64,000 nt of DNA from Rutidosis leptorrhynchoides. Lineage: Eukaryota > Streptophyta > Magnoliopsida > Asterales > Asteraceae. Both the position numbers and the translations under genes were made by a program. The stretch lies in the NCBI RefSeq assembly GCF_046630445.1, contig NC_092333.1:713325001-713389000 (forward strand), given 5' to 3'. This document shows, in pieces, positions 48,401 to 60,318 of this stretch (its first letter is position 1; each line of letters starts with the position of its first letter). The notes beneath the pieces were generated by a model. The model did no database searches. It had not been told where the DNA came from and saw only the letters and a list, made by a program, of their open reading frames with translations.

Positions 48401-48950
48401 TTCCAGAATGATAGGGGATATTCTTATATGCATCTTGTTAATGTCGGTTACCAGGTGTTCACCATATGAATGAATTTTATCTCTATGTATGGGATGTATA
48501 TTGAAATATGAAATCTTGTGGTCTATTATTATGATTTGATAATATATAGGTTAAACCTATAACTCACCAACATTTTTATTGACGTTTTAAGCATGTTTAT
48601 TCTCAGGTGATTATTAATAGCTTCCGCTGTTGCATACTAAAATAAGGACAAGATTTGGAGTCCATGCTTGTATGATATTATGTAAAAACTGCATTCAAGA
48701 AACTTATTTTTGATGTAATATATTCTTATTGTAAACCATTATGTAATGGTCGTGTGTAAACGGTATATTTTAGATTATCATTATTTGATAATCTACGTAA
48801 TGCTTTTTAAACCTTTATAGATAAAATAAAGGTTATGGTTGTTTTAAAAATGAATGCAGTCTTTGAAAAACGTCTCATATAGAGGTCAAAACCTCGCGAC
48901 GAAATCAATTAATATGGAACGTTTATAATCAATATGAACGGGACATTTCA
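45499..48950 (+). repeat. 3' LTR of inner Gypsy
   Basis: 3452 bp. It matches the 5' LTR except for scattered substitutions and a 173-bp stretch (47481-47653) missing from the other. Followed by the target duplication GAGTG. Confidence 0.95.
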
Positions 48951-51900
48951 GAGTGGTCCACAATTTCAACCGGTTCTTCCACAACATGAAGTTTGTCATC
49001 AATAGTAAGCTCCTCGAGAGGGATGACGAGTTCGGGTTCGGCAAAATATTTCTTCAAATTCGATACATGGAAAGTAGGATGAACGGAGCTCAGTTGAGGC
49101 GGAAGATCTAAACGATAAGCAACGGTTCCAATACGCTCCAAGATTTTGAAAGGACCAATATACCGCGAATTTAGCTTCCCACGTTTCCTGAAACGGATTA
49201 CGACTTTCCAAGGTGTGACTTTTAACATTACGCGGTCACCGACTTGGAATTCGAGGTCGTTGCGTCTAATGTCGGTATAGCTCTTTTGACGACTACGGGC
49301 CGTCCTAAGCCTATCTCGGATTTGAACGATCTTCTCGGTTGTTTCATGAATGAGTTCGGGTCCGGTGATTTGTGTGTCGCCTACTTCGGCCCAACAGAGA
49401 GGTGAACGACATTTGCGACCATATAAGGCTTCGAAAGGTGCGGCGTTGATACAAGCATGGTAACTATTGTTGTAAGAGAATTCGGCGAGAGGCAAGTGCT
49501 TGTCCCAAGCTTTTCCAAAGTCGATAACGCAAGCTCGTAGCATGTCTTCCAAAGTTTGAATTGTACATTTCCTTTGTCCATCGGTTTGTGGGTGATATGC
49601 GGTGCTCATGTCTAAACGCGTTCCCAACGCTTCTTGTAAGGTACGCCAAAATCTAGAAACAAACGACCATCTCAGTCAGAAATAATCGATAAAGGTACAC
49701 CATGACGGGCTACGATTTCTTTAATGTAAAGTTGAGAAAGTTTCTCCATTTTGTCAGTTTCCTTCATGGCTAGGAAGTGGGCGGATTTGGTGAGACGGTC
49801 AACAATAACCCAAATGGTATCATAACCGCCCGCCGTTCTTGGTAGCTTGGTGATAAAATCCATCGTTATTCTTTACCACTTCCATTGCGGGATTTCGGGT
49901 TGTTGAAGCAATCCAGACGGTCTTTGATGTTCGGCTTTGACTTTGGAGCAAGTTAGGCACTTTCCAACATAAGTAGCGACGTCTCTTTTAATGTTCGGCC
50001 ACCAATATTGTTCTTTGAGGTCGTGGTACATCTTATTGGCACCGGGGTGAATCGAATATCTTGACTTATGGGCTTCGTCTAAAATAAGGCTTTGTAAGCC
50101 CCCATTACTAGGTACCCAAATTCTTCCGGCGAAATATCGGAGTTCGGTCTCCTTAACTTCGAATCGAGAGGTGAGGACGTTCAAGCGTTCGAGAGAGATG
50201 TTTTCATCCTTGAGAGCCTCATCTTGGGCTACACGAATTTGGTTATTAAGATTAGTGTGGATGGTGATGTTTAAAGCTCGGACATGAAGAGGCACCATTC
50301 TTTCCTTTCGACTTAAGGCATCGGCTACTACATTTGCCTTCCAGGGGTGATAACGAAGCTCACAATCGTAATCATTCAAAGTTTCAATCCACGTTGTTGT
50401 CTCATGTTTAGTTGCTTTTGATCGAAAATGTGTTGGAGGCTTTTGTGATCGGTGAAGATAGTACTTTTGGTTCCATAAAGATAGTGTCTCCACATTTTAA
50501 GTGCAAAGACAACGGGTCTGAGTTCGAGATCATGTGTCGTGTAGTTCCGTTCGTGGATTTTCAATTGTCGGAAGGCATAAGCAATAGCCTTCTTTCGTTG
50601 CATCAATACGCACCCAAAACCATGTTTCGAGGCATCACAATATACAACAAAATCATCATTGCCTTCGGGAAGCGATAAGATAGGAGCGGTGGTTAAGTTT
50701 TCCTTCAAGATTTGAAACGCGGATTCTTGCTCGGTTGCCCAAATGAATTTCCTTCCCTTGTGAGTTATCGCGGTTAAAGGACGTGTAACCAAAGAGAAAT
50801 TCTCGATGAGCCTATGATAATACCCGATGAGGCCTAAGAATTGTCGAATGTGTGTAGGAGTAGTAGGGGTTTCCCATTTGTTAATGGTTCGATTTTTGCG
50901 GGATCGACCTTAATACCTTGATCGCTTACAACATGACCAAGAAATTGAATTTCCTTCAACTAAAATTCACACTTGGAGAACTTGGAATAGATTCGTTCTT
51001 GTCTCAAGAGTTCGAGCACAAGTCGAAGGTGTTGTTCGTGCTCTTCTTCGCTTTTAGAATAGACCAAGATGTCATCGATGAATACAATAATGAACTTGTC
51101 GAGATACGGTTTGCACACGCAGTTCATAAGATCCATGAACACTGCTGGTGTATTAGTTAGACCAAATGGCATGACAAGGAATTCGTAACTGCTATAGCGA
51201 GTCCGAAAAGCGGTTTTGGAGACATCTTCCCCCTTAACCCTTAGTTGATGATAACCCGAGCGGAGATCAATTTTTGAATATACACAAGATCCTTGTAGTT
51301 GATCAAAGAGGTCATCGATGCGTGGAAGAGGATATCGGTTCTTAACCGTCAATTTGTTTAGTTCACGATAGTAGATGCACATTCGTAGGGATCCATCTTT
51401 CTTCTTAACGAATAAAATTGGAGCGCCCCATGGTGAATGGCTAGGTTGGATAAAACCACGATCAAGTAGTTCTTGAATCTAACTTTGCAATTCTTGCTTT
51501 TCGGATGGAGCGAGTCTATACGGTGCACGTGCTACGGGTGCAGCTCCCGGAATAAGATCGATTTGGAATTCTACCAGTCGATGAGGTGGAAGACCCGATA
51601 ATTCTTCAGGAAAAACATCGGAAAAGTCACTAACAATTGGCACATCATCGATATGCTTCTCATCGGTCTCGACTTTCTTAACGTGGGCTAGAATCGCGAA
51701 AAAACCTTTACGAAGATATTTTTCAACTTTAAGGCACAAGACGAGGTTGAGTCCGGTGCAACTCTTATCGCCATAAACAATCAAGGGTTCACCATTCTCG
51801 ATAGGAATTTGAATCACTTTAAGATCGCAAAGGATGTGAGATTTCTTTTTGGCTAACCAATCCATACCAATTATTACATCGAAGCTCCCTAGCTCTATAG

Positions 51901-52209
51901 GTATCAAGTCAATTTCAAACTCTTTACCCATTAAGTTTAACGTACACCCCCGATAAAAATTGTCGGCACTTAATAGTTTCCCGTTGGCCACTTCAATGGT
52001 ATAAGTAGTATCTAGTGGGAGTGGTGGAGTGCTAAAAGAATGAGTCAAAGTCTTGGATACAAAACTCTTATCGACACTCGAATCGAATAAGCAAGAGACA
52101 TAAGAATTGTTGAGAAGAAACGTACCCGTGACTAGTTCATTGACATCTCGGGCTTCCTCGGTGTTAATGTTGAAAGCTCGGCCGCACGTATTGGGGTTAT
52201 CTTTCTTCT
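48951..52209 (-). pseudogene. Outer Gypsy pol (protease-RT-RNase H-integrase), broken
   Basis: Read on the minus strand. Protease near 52095-52050 has FDSSVDKSFVS (DSG changed to DSS). The frame runs to an in-frame TAG at 51479-51481. RT 51470-50960 has [12 protein letters not shown] and [10 protein letters not shown], with a stop TAG after KCEF. A frameshift follows near 50890, before RNase H ([18 protein letters not shown]). Integrase has WWPNIKRDV, CLTC and MDFITKLP. Near 49672 an Arg codon is a TGA and one T is lost, so the rest continues in another frame ([16 protein letters not shown]). The reading breaks at 48951 where the inner element entered; the last part is at 35469-35651. Confidence 0.9.
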
Positions 52210-53251
52210 TTGGGCATGCATTTCTAAAATGACCTTGTTGGCCACATTCCTAACAAGTGACCGTCTTTGGTGTATCGGGCCCTTTTCGAGCGACGAGGGC
52301 GGCACTTCTACAATCGTTGGCCATATGAACACTTAATTGGTACCGGTGGAAATTTAGCTTGCCACATTCACCAAAGTGATGCTTGTGGCATTTGTTGCAA
52401 AAAGGTTTGGTTCCGGCATAACTTTTCTTGCCATCGGAGGTGAAAGGATTTTTGGTGAAGTTGTTGTTGTTGTAGTTGCTTGATTGAGTGGCTTCCCATT
52501 TTCTTTTGTTGCCACCCGATTTATCCTCGGCCTTAGGTACCGGTACTACGATTTCATCCACCGTTTCAATCAATTAGCGGGCCATCTTTAAAGCTTCTTG
52601 TAGGTTGGCGGGTTTGGATGACATTACCCCGTGTTTGATGCTCTTAGGAAGGACATCCATGTAAAGTTCAACTCGTAGAGGCTTGGCATTTACAAGGTTT
52701 GGACACATTAGAGCTAGCTCGAAAAACCGTTGATTATAAGTGTTGAGGTCGTTTCCGACCGCTTTTAAACTTCTTAGCTCGCTTTCGAGCCTTCGGGTCT
52801 CTTCGCGCGGAAAGTATTCGGTGATCATCTTTTCTTTTAAATCGGACCAAGAGAGAGCGTGGGCTTCATCGGTACCCACCGATTGTACATATGTGTTCCA
52901 CCACGTGAGAGCGATACCGGCAAAAGTGTGGGTGGAGTATTTGACCTTGTCTTGGTCTCGGCAACCGCTTATGCTAAAATCGGCTTCCGTTTACTCAAAC
53001 CATCGAGTGAGAGCAACCGGTCCTCCGGTCCCATCGAAAGTATGAGGTTTGCACCCCATAAAAGCTTTGTAGGAGCATCCCTCATTTGAGTTACCGGCTC
53101 CATTGTTGTTGTTGTTATTGTTGTTATTGTTGTTGGATGAGTGACCGGCCATGGCCGCATCTACGGCGGTGGCTATCATTCGTTGAAGAGCTTGTTCGGG
53201 AGTTTCATTGCGTGGGACTCGGCGAGGAGGCATTGTTCGTTCAAGACACAA
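52210..53251 (-). pseudogene. Outer Gypsy gag, stops in frame
   Basis: Starts on the minus strand at ATG 53251 or, more likely, MPPRRVPRNETPEQALQRM at 53233. An Asn run is followed by the gag domain (YKAFMGCKPHTFDGTGGPVA, ALTWWNTYVQSV, TEYFPREETRRLESELRSL). The C-terminal part has CNKCHKHHFGEC and CGQQGHFRNAC zinc motifs. In-frame stops: TAA at 52993-52991, TAG at 52576-52574 and a stop before the last knuckle near 52250. Gag precedes pol without a break in spacing. Confidence 0.88.
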
Positions 53252-53643
53252 GAATATCGTTGATTAGTATTCTCAATAATACTAATCGTGATATGGAATA
53301 AAGATAGAGAGAAAATTTTCCTTGACTCGCCCTAAATTCTTTATGTTATAATGTCGGAACGTCCATATGAGTCACCGTAATATAATACCGGCAATTATAT
53401 TACCCTAATTCATATGTGCATTCGACATTATTTCATAAAGTCAAGATGGCGTGTCAATCAAATTAAACAACGTGAGATTAAGATGAAATAAGAGTTAGAT
53501 ACGAATAGAATAGTTTAAGTATAAATGCACAAGTAGTCAAACAAGTCCTACTTCAAGTCTATATGCCGGTTGTAGTCTAGACTCACCAATGTACCCTATG
53601 ACTCGGGGTTGACACCAATGAACTCTAAATCCCTACAACCAAC

Positions 53644-53655
53644 GCTCTGATAGCA
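53644..53655 (-). promoter_or_regulatory. Primer-binding site of outer Gypsy
   Basis: On the minus strand TGCTATCAGAGC, two bases after the LTR end at 53658. One base differs from the initiator-Met complement TGGTATCAGAGC. Confidence 0.8.
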
Positions 53656-53657
53656 TC

Positions 53658-55938
53658 TGTAGCGACCCGACAAAATCGTCATTGACGGCGCCGTCTACTT
53701 AGGTCCCGTTGCGTGGTCATAAGTCTTTAAAACAATGTTTGACCAAAATATGTCGCATTCATTTCAAATGTAAGGATGTTTCAAGGTTTAGCAAAGTAGT
53801 TCAACGACTGGTTACATTACAACGTTCAATGTACAAATGAAACCTATGCGACACAATTTAAAAGTAAGTCAAAAGACGCTCCAAATATGCATGTATACTC
53901 GACATCCAAGCAAGTATCAAAAATAGAGTGCGGAAGCATGTATCACTTAGCGTACAAGGACCTGAGAAAACATATAGAAAACTGTCAACGAAAAACGTTG
54001 GTGAAATCATAGGTTTAATAAGTGAGTACGTAGGTAAGTAAGTTGAATCACAAGATTTATAACGTTGGAGTAATAGTATGATCATTCTAAAAATGGTTAT
54101 CACGAGCACCCAATTATCTAGGCTTAACCATCGTTACCCCATCACATAGTGTTAGAACACACACTTATTCTCGAAAATATATTTCATCCGCATAATGGTA
54201 GCGAACCGTCCGAATGAGGGTTTGTTAAACCCATATGGCCATACAACATAAGTTCTCGCTTACACCCGGCAAGTGTAACTAATGATAATCGAATTGAGGA
54301 TTTTTGTTCTAACTCGTACGTAGAATGTTTGTTTCCGTACTTGTGTTCACTTTGTAAAATGAAACGTTTATGTTTTCTCATCCCAAATGTAAGTTTAAAA
54401 GAGTAAAAGTGGGACTATGATCTCATCTTAAGTGCACGAATAAAAAGGTACTTCACAAAGTAACGTGTGCAAGAACGAATGCTAGTCTCGACCTAAATAA
54501 TAGGTTGTATCAATAACGGTAAATACGGTTGGTCAAAGTTGTTCAATTAGTCCTATGGCTCGTTACGACTCGATTGTATAGCATGTGAATCAAATTGTCA
54601 CGTTTCATGCAAGGTACAAGTATAAAAGCAATTTAAAACGATTGCGTAAGTATTTGGTTAAGTTTGGTTAAAAGTCAACTTTGGTCAAGTCAAAGTCAAC
54701 AAAAAAGTCAACACGTTCGGGTCGGGTCTTGAACTATTTTTTTGAGCTAATTATTCATATATAAGCATGTTAGAGCAAGTTACATGTTAATCGGAGGTGC
54801 GTAGCATAGTTGGAATTAAACGAAAAAGTGCAAAGTTGAACAGTCCCTGAACACGGCTTATGTCGCGCCGCGACATTGGGTGGCCGTGCCGCGCCAATAG
54901 TCGTGGCCTGATGCCTGGGCTGTTTCAATTGTTTCAAGTCTCTGACCAAACTTCATTTAAGCATAACCAATGAACCGTAAACACTTAAATCGCATACCAT
55001 ACATCGTTGGAAAGGTAATTTAACGAGAAATACAACTAAACCCATATCATCAATCAATTCTAGCATTTACAACAATCAAAACCACATTAAATGTCCACCA
55101 TAAATGCTTTCAAGTTCATAAATGCACTTTGATGATTCGGGAATTAAATGCACACATGTGATACGCCGTTTCGTAGGTAATTACGCATACAATACAACTA
55201 AACACTTACAAACAATATTGCAAAGCATTCAATGCATCAAAAGTTCATTTTACTTCTATCAAACCCTAACTCAAAATCACAAATTTAATAATTTTGTTTA
55301 TGAAGCTTTTCCATGTCAACCTACATACCAAATTGAAGCTAATGGTACTAGTAACACATTTAATACATGCACTTTTAACATCTAACAACATTTAAGCATC
55401 CAAAACTCAAAATCAAGCACACGCATTTCAAGTTCATGCTAGTTACTCAAAATAACAAGATCGAGCATATAATTCACATATTCATGTTAGACTTGAGCCA
55501 TAGACACTAACTAACACACTTTTAAGTTTAAAAGATCAAGAACAAGAAATCTAGTGTTTTTAGAAGGTTACCCAAACGAGATGAAGTTGGTATGGATTCG
55601 AAAAGGAAGATGCAAGGATTCCAAATATGTAATTTGTTTGAGTTGATGCTTGCTAGATCTTAAATAGATGATGAATCTTTGTTTGAGAGTTGAGAGGATT
55701 TGGAAGTATCAAAAGAAGAAAGAGGAGGTGAATGAGTGAGTGGAGGAGAAAGGGTTTGACTAGTTGACCTAGTCACTAGTTTGACCCTTTGGCAACTTTA
55801 GTCCCTCGAGTTTAAAGTCGGGTGCGTGAATTACCTAAACGAGATATCAAAACGTTTATTAACGGAAGGTGTTATAATTATATAACGGACTTTAAGATAA
55901 TTAAACGGAAAGTAAACGGAAAAAGACGGGATGTTACA
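53658..55938 (-). repeat. LTR (5' LTR of outer Gypsy)
   Basis: 2281 bp, the partner of 33152-35433 with nearly the same length. It ends GTTACA and is followed by TAATATG. Confidence 0.92.
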
Positions 55939-56085
55939 TAATATGTGGTCATGAACATATGTTTGTTAATAATATGACCATTAGTTAACATTTGCATGTA
56001 ATTTGTTGCATTTTAACGCATATAAACTATGAAAATAAAAAGTTCTTGTAGTTCTCACCTTTTTTGTGGTTCTCGTTTGAACTTG

Positions 56086-56087
<2 letters not shown>

Positions 56088-56180
<93 letters not shown>
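56088..56180. repeat. (AT)n microsatellite
   Basis: An uninterrupted AT run of about 90 bp. The Tyr-Ile ORFs on both strands come from it. Confidence 0.97.
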
Positions 56181-56183
<3 letters not shown>

Positions 56184-56189
56184 AAAGGG

Positions 56190-56530
56190 TTACCCCGAAG
56201 AATATTATTAAACATAATAAAGAATGATACAATGAGCGATCAATGTTACAAGAGGGACTTGCAACCATAACAACGAGCCAATTAGAATATATCTAAATAT
56301 AAAGACATATCCTAAACCAACTAACAGATGCCAATTAAGCTAAGGAACCTTCCATGCATCCTTCATTAATCGAACCGGATCTGAATCCTTGAACTTCAAA
56401 GATAACAACTTCAGTCTAATAGTCGTGAATATCACTTCATAGAGCTAAGTCACCGTCCTAGTTTTCTTTCCAAAGAGCCTATTATTACGCTCTTGCCATA
56501 TAAAATAAATCATAGCTCCAAAACAAGTTT
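56190..56530 (-). mobile_element. LINE (non-LTR) 3'-end remnant
   Basis: Read on the minus strand, about 56528-56351 codes for YFIWQERNNRLFGKKTRTVT, a stop, then a Leu/Lys-rich stretch ending DAWKVP and a stop. This is the pattern of the C-terminus of plant L1-type reverse-transcriptase ORF2. It is followed by a 3' UTR-like tail toward the AT microsatellite. Heavily 5'-truncated and with at least one stop. Ends approximate. Confidence 0.6.
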
Positions 56531-57004
56531 CGTAACAATAACACGCATACATATAGTTGTATACATATGTATACATACACACACACACACAAACAAAAAC
56601 TATATATAGTTGTTGTAAAGTTTGAAAACAGTGAATATTTAGTTTGGTCCTGTAAAAAGACTTCGAAATATGGAGGCTGACATAGTGTGTCTAGCAAAAT
56701 GCATATCAAGATTAAAAAAAAACTAGAAAGGAGTAGCAATACTTATAAACATCACTATATGTAGCTACATTACAATACTTTTTATCAGAATAAATGCATA
56801 CATTGTTTATTTATGTAAAAAAAAGTTCAGCAAAAATTCATGTAAACATATATAGTAGTTTCCTGCGTGGGATAAAGACACTCGTATTGTTTATAATTTT
56901 AGTTAGATTAAAGGTTAAAGTTTAATTGGTAACTAGATCTTTACGGGGTATATAAGTTATATGATATGGGCATATTATAAAGAATAAAATCTGGAATGTA
57001 AAAT
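56531..57004. other. Intergenic, nothing recognised
   Basis: AT-rich, with a short CA run (56576-56590). No gene or bounded repeat was found. Confidence 0.5.
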
Positions 57005-57177
57005 TTCGGTACCAAATGCCGATTTTCCGAAAAAAAATAATGGAACCGTACCGTATTGTACCGAAACCGAAAACGTCCGATTCCTGGAACCGAAACCGAT
57101 ACGGAAGCCCTTTCGGTTAAGTTTTCGGTACCGATACCAGTTCAATTTTGATATTTCGGTTTATTTGCTCGTGCCTA
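57005..57177. mobile_element. Truncated hAT-type MITE (tentative)
   Basis: Rich in 'accgaaaccg' and 'ttcggtacc' motifs. The right end ...TGCTCGTGCCTA resembles a hAT-type terminal repeat and is followed at once by GTATACAG, the duplicated target of the next MITE. No matching left end was found. Confidence 0.4.
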
Positions 57178-57185
57178 GTATACAG

Positions 57186-57954
57186 TAGGGGTGTGCATGG
57201 TCCGGGTGGGACCGAAAAAAACCGAGGACCGAGGAGGAACCGAACCTAAACCGAAATAACCGAGAATATTTGGTCCGGTCCTTGGTCCATATATCTTCAT
57301 TATTTCGGATTTTGGTCCGGTCCGGGCCAAACCCGAAAAGACCATTGGTCTGGACCGAACCGAGAAAACATATATATTTGTGGCCTACATATATTACGTT
57401 ACTAATATATCCTTGATATTAATATACATATTTATTTATTATGACAATGATCCTATAGATATTACGTTACATATATACTAAAATACAATACACCATCACT
57501 ATGTAAACAATATCTTAATAACAATAGGAATATTAGTTATCGTACCATATCTTGGAGCCAAAGCAAATAATGGATTACAAATTACAATTGATATATGATG
57601 AACTCTATAAGGTCGTTTCAATGTATATACATATGTATGAATATACGCTATCATAGTTCTACTTTAATTTTGAACTTGGATTGGTTTATTTATATGATTT
57701 AAGTTTTTTTCATTTGTGTATGACATATATTGATAATTATATGAAGTTTGAAATAATATATATAACATTTTTTCTAAAGTATATGTACGGGTCGGGTATT
57801 TACCCGAACCGATTGGACCGAAGTTAGAACCGGACCGAACCGAACCGTATATTAATGGTCCGGTCCTCGGTTCCTATTTTCATAAAAAAATTGGGTTTCG
57901 GTCCGGTCCGGGTATTGTCTGGTCCGATCCGGGTATGGACCATGCACAGCCCTA
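57186..57954. mobile_element. hAT-type MITE (TAGGGGTGTGC ends)
   Basis: 769 bp. The ends TAGGGGTGTGCATGGTCC and GGACCATGCACAGCCCTA form an 18-bp inverted repeat with one mismatch. A perfect 8-bp target duplication GTATACAG flanks it (57178-57185, 57955-57962). The interior near both ends is rich in 'ggaccgaaccgaa' and 'ggtccggtcc' motifs. No ORF of substance. Confidence 0.92.
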
Positions 57955-57962
57955 GTATACAG

Positions 57963-58528
57963 GGTCTATATTGAGCCCAAAATGTTGTAAATTGGTTTTT
58001 AAAAAAGAAAAGATAGATCAAGAAATATTGACGATAATAATAGAATGTTATATGCTCATTTGGTACATTTCCATTATATCATTTCAAGTGTCCGTATTTA
58101 TATTTTTGCTTGCCTTATTTCAAATATTAACTTTGTATTTTAATAACTAAAAAGAGTACTAGTCGAAAATTAAAGATATTTTATTATTGTTGGAGTAACA
58201 AGTTATTAAATTTTTGTAATTGTATATACTAAGTAAATGAACATTTATAACTGGAATCTAATCAATCAAATATCATAACTCTTTCGATTAATACACAACA
58301 AAATAATTAATTAAAGTAAGTATCATAGAAGACGCATACATATTTTCCCTATATAGTATGGTTCAGACGATAATCTTACCTGCTTGTATTCTCACTTCTC
58401 AATCATAAAGTGAACTAGAAAACATGACCAACACAAACACCATTTATATATCATCTTTGATTCCCCCTTTACTCCCAATTTCACTCCATTATTTTCTTCA
58501 AATTCATTTTGGTATTCAGTTTCAATTG
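57963..58528. other. Upstream region of the RBR gene
   Basis: AT-rich, without gene or repeat boundaries. A 76-codon minus-strand frame (58392-58622) overlaps the start of the RBR gene and is a shadow. Confidence 0.4.
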
Positions 58529-60318
58529 ATGGGGAATATAAATCAAACACCCCAACGCAAGCCACACCTTGATCAACAACAAATATAAGACCAACAACAA
58601 CAATTATCATTATCATCATCAACTATAACATTTACTTGTGAAATTTGCATAGAACCAGTGACACTACCCAACACAAAATTCAGGAACAGTAACAAATGTG
58701 TTCACCCATTCTGTACTGATTGTATGATCAAATACATTCATGTGAAGCAAGAAGCTAACGTACCTGATATCAAGTGTCCGTCCCTAACTTGTGATCATTC
58801 GTTAGAACCATTATCTTGTCAACCCAAAATTGCACGCCAGTTGTTTGATAGATGGTGTGATGTGTTATGTGAGTCTTATGTGTTAGGGTTTGATAGGGTT
58901 TATTGTCCTAATAGAGATTGTTCAGCTTTGGTTGTTAATGAATGTGGTGATGCTGGTACTTTGAAACGATGTGTGTGTCTGAATTGCAAGCGGCCTTTTT
59001 GTTTTAAGTGTAAAGTTCCCCGGCATGCTGGTTATAGGTGTGAAGAAAGTGGGGAGATGAGGGATGCAAACGATATTGCGTTTGGTGTCCTGTCTGAACA
59101 TAATCATTGGATGAGGTGCCCTGTGTGTCGACATTGTGTTGAGCTTGTTAAAGGTTGTGACTTTGTTCGTTGCAGGTATATAATCATACACTTAGAGCGC
59201 TCCCAACGGCTCATCCAGGAGATCCGCCCAGCTCCGCCCAGCCTGGACACCGATGGCACGAAGGCCGCCCAGGTGCCGACCAGCCACCTCCGTCCTTCCT
59301 CTCGTCCATTTGTAACATATTTGTAGACGGAATGTTTCTTCGTATTTAGCTTCTTTGTGGACATTTAGCTTTTTTTTTTTCCTTTTTATTTGTATTTATT
59401 CAATTTATTTTTGCTCTGGGGAGATGATGGTGATGAATAAATGTAAAAGATGAAGTGTGGTGATGGTGTAGATGATGAAGATGAAAATAGAGATGTTTTT
59501 AATTAAATATTATTAATGTGGGTCACACAAATTTGTGGACAAGAATAATTCACGGAGTACTTTATTTACATTTTTATTTTATTTTTTGATATTTGATACT
59601 TGATACTTGATTAATTTTTAAGTTTTAATTAAATGTAATTTAATAATTAATAATTCTTTTAATATTATATTATTAATAAATAAAAGATTAGTTTTATTTA
59701 AATAATAATAATTATTTGATAACATAAAATAATTAAAAAAGAAAATAAAAAAATGGAAGAAGGAGTGTCTTTGTTGGGAGTGTTTAGTCCTGGGTTTAGT
59801 CCTGGGAAGGAAGTGAGATGGAGGTGCTGATGTGGCGCTGAATGGTTGGTTAGTCCTGGAAGACATTCTGTCATGGTTGGGAGCACTCTTATAGTGACAA
59901 TTTAATCGTTATTACCTTATTGAACTTGGATTATAGTATGTTTGTGTGCGTATCATGATAAATCTGTTGAATAGGTAAGTATAGGTGATGAGGAAATGGT
60001 TAAATTTGCTAATATAATCTATATTATCAAGAAAGTGATATCTTTTCTTAGTTATGGTTATGGTTGAAGTGTGAGGAAACTTTGCATCATATGTTTGTTT
60101 TCTGATATTTGTTGAACTGAACTTGTTACAGATGTGGAAATAAGTTTTGCTATAGGTGCGGGAATAAGGTTTTTCAATGTGACTGCCGAAGATCATGCAT
60201 AGGGCTTTTGCTTCTGTGCCTAGGGCTTTTGTTTGACTTGTGCACATGGCTTTTGCTTCCGTGCACAGTGCTTTTAGAAACGACTACTTTTAGAAATGAC
60301 AAGAGCTTTATTAATTGA
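58529..60318 (+). pseudogene. RBR-type (RING-IBR-RING2) E3 ubiquitin ligase, probably broken
   Basis: Exon 1 58529-59175, GT-AG intron, exon 2 60132-60318. RBR ligases take ubiquitin from an E2 onto a RING2 Cys before passing it to a target. RING1: CEICIEPV, CVHPFCTDC. IBR: CPNRDCSALVV, CFKCKVPRHAGYRC. RING2: RCPVCRHCVELVKGCDFVRC with the catalytic Cys in KGC, finished in exon 2 by CGNKFCYRCG. A Leu-rich hydrophobic stretch follows (CIGLLLLCLGLLF), suggesting a C-terminal membrane anchor as in RSL1-type plant ligases. Faults: an in-frame TAA at 58586-58588, 20 codons from the only suitable ATG and before RING1; and from about 60278 the frame runs into Copia sequence in a foreign frame. A different first exon could rescue the start. 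Confidence 0.75.
59195..59888. mobile_element. Tourist/PIF-Harbinger-like MITE
   Basis: 694 bp. The ends GAGCGCTCCCAAC and GTTGGGAGCACTC are inverted repeats with one mismatch, flanked by the 3-bp duplication TTA (59192-59194, 59889-59891) typical of PIF/Harbinger. It lies in the intron of the RBR gene. The reading frame that seems to extend RBR exon 1 past 59175 is this element and not protein-coding. Confidence 0.85.

Larger units (their letters stand above)
35652..48950 (+). mobile_element. Inner Ty3/Gypsy retrotransposon carrying two extra ORFs
   Basis: 13,299 bp. LTRs: 35652-38922 and 45499-48950 (TGTAGTGACC...GGGACATTTCA). Perfect 5-bp target duplication GAGTG (35647-35651, 48951-48955), which lies within the pol gene of the outer element. 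The primer-binding site TGGTATCAGAGC (38925-38936) matches the initiator-Met tRNA complement. Between it and gag lie an acidic-protein ORF and an F-box-like ORF. Gag-pol follows but contains several stops, a reverse-transcriptase deletion and integrase active-site changes. The LTRs appear about 98% alike in the first 245 bp (five substitutions by eye). Confidence 0.95.
33152..55938 (-). mobile_element. Outer Ty3/Gypsy retrotransposon, split by the inner one
   Basis: The LTRs are 33152-35433 and 53658-55938 (about 2.28 kb each, TGTAGCGACC...GTTACA). Coding and signals run on the minus strand: a primer-binding site (minus strand TGCTATCAGAGC, 53655-53644) beside the right-hand LTR, and a polypurine-like AAGGAGTAGG beside the left-hand LTR. 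Gag and pol lie between and are cut near the pol end by the inner element (35652-48950). Without the insert the element is about 9.5 kb. Expected target duplications are not seen (ATTTA on the left, TAATA on the right). The pol type and its C-terminal region suggest a chromovirus-like lineage (inference). Confidence 0.92.

Noticed and set aside
56029-56270. Tyr-Ile repeat ORFs
   Set aside because: Direct product of the AT dinucleotide run read in any frame.
59178-59326. Extension of the RBR protein through 59326
   Set aside because: The sequence past 59175 is intron and MITE; a GT donor fits at 59176 and the RING2 pattern resumes at 60132.
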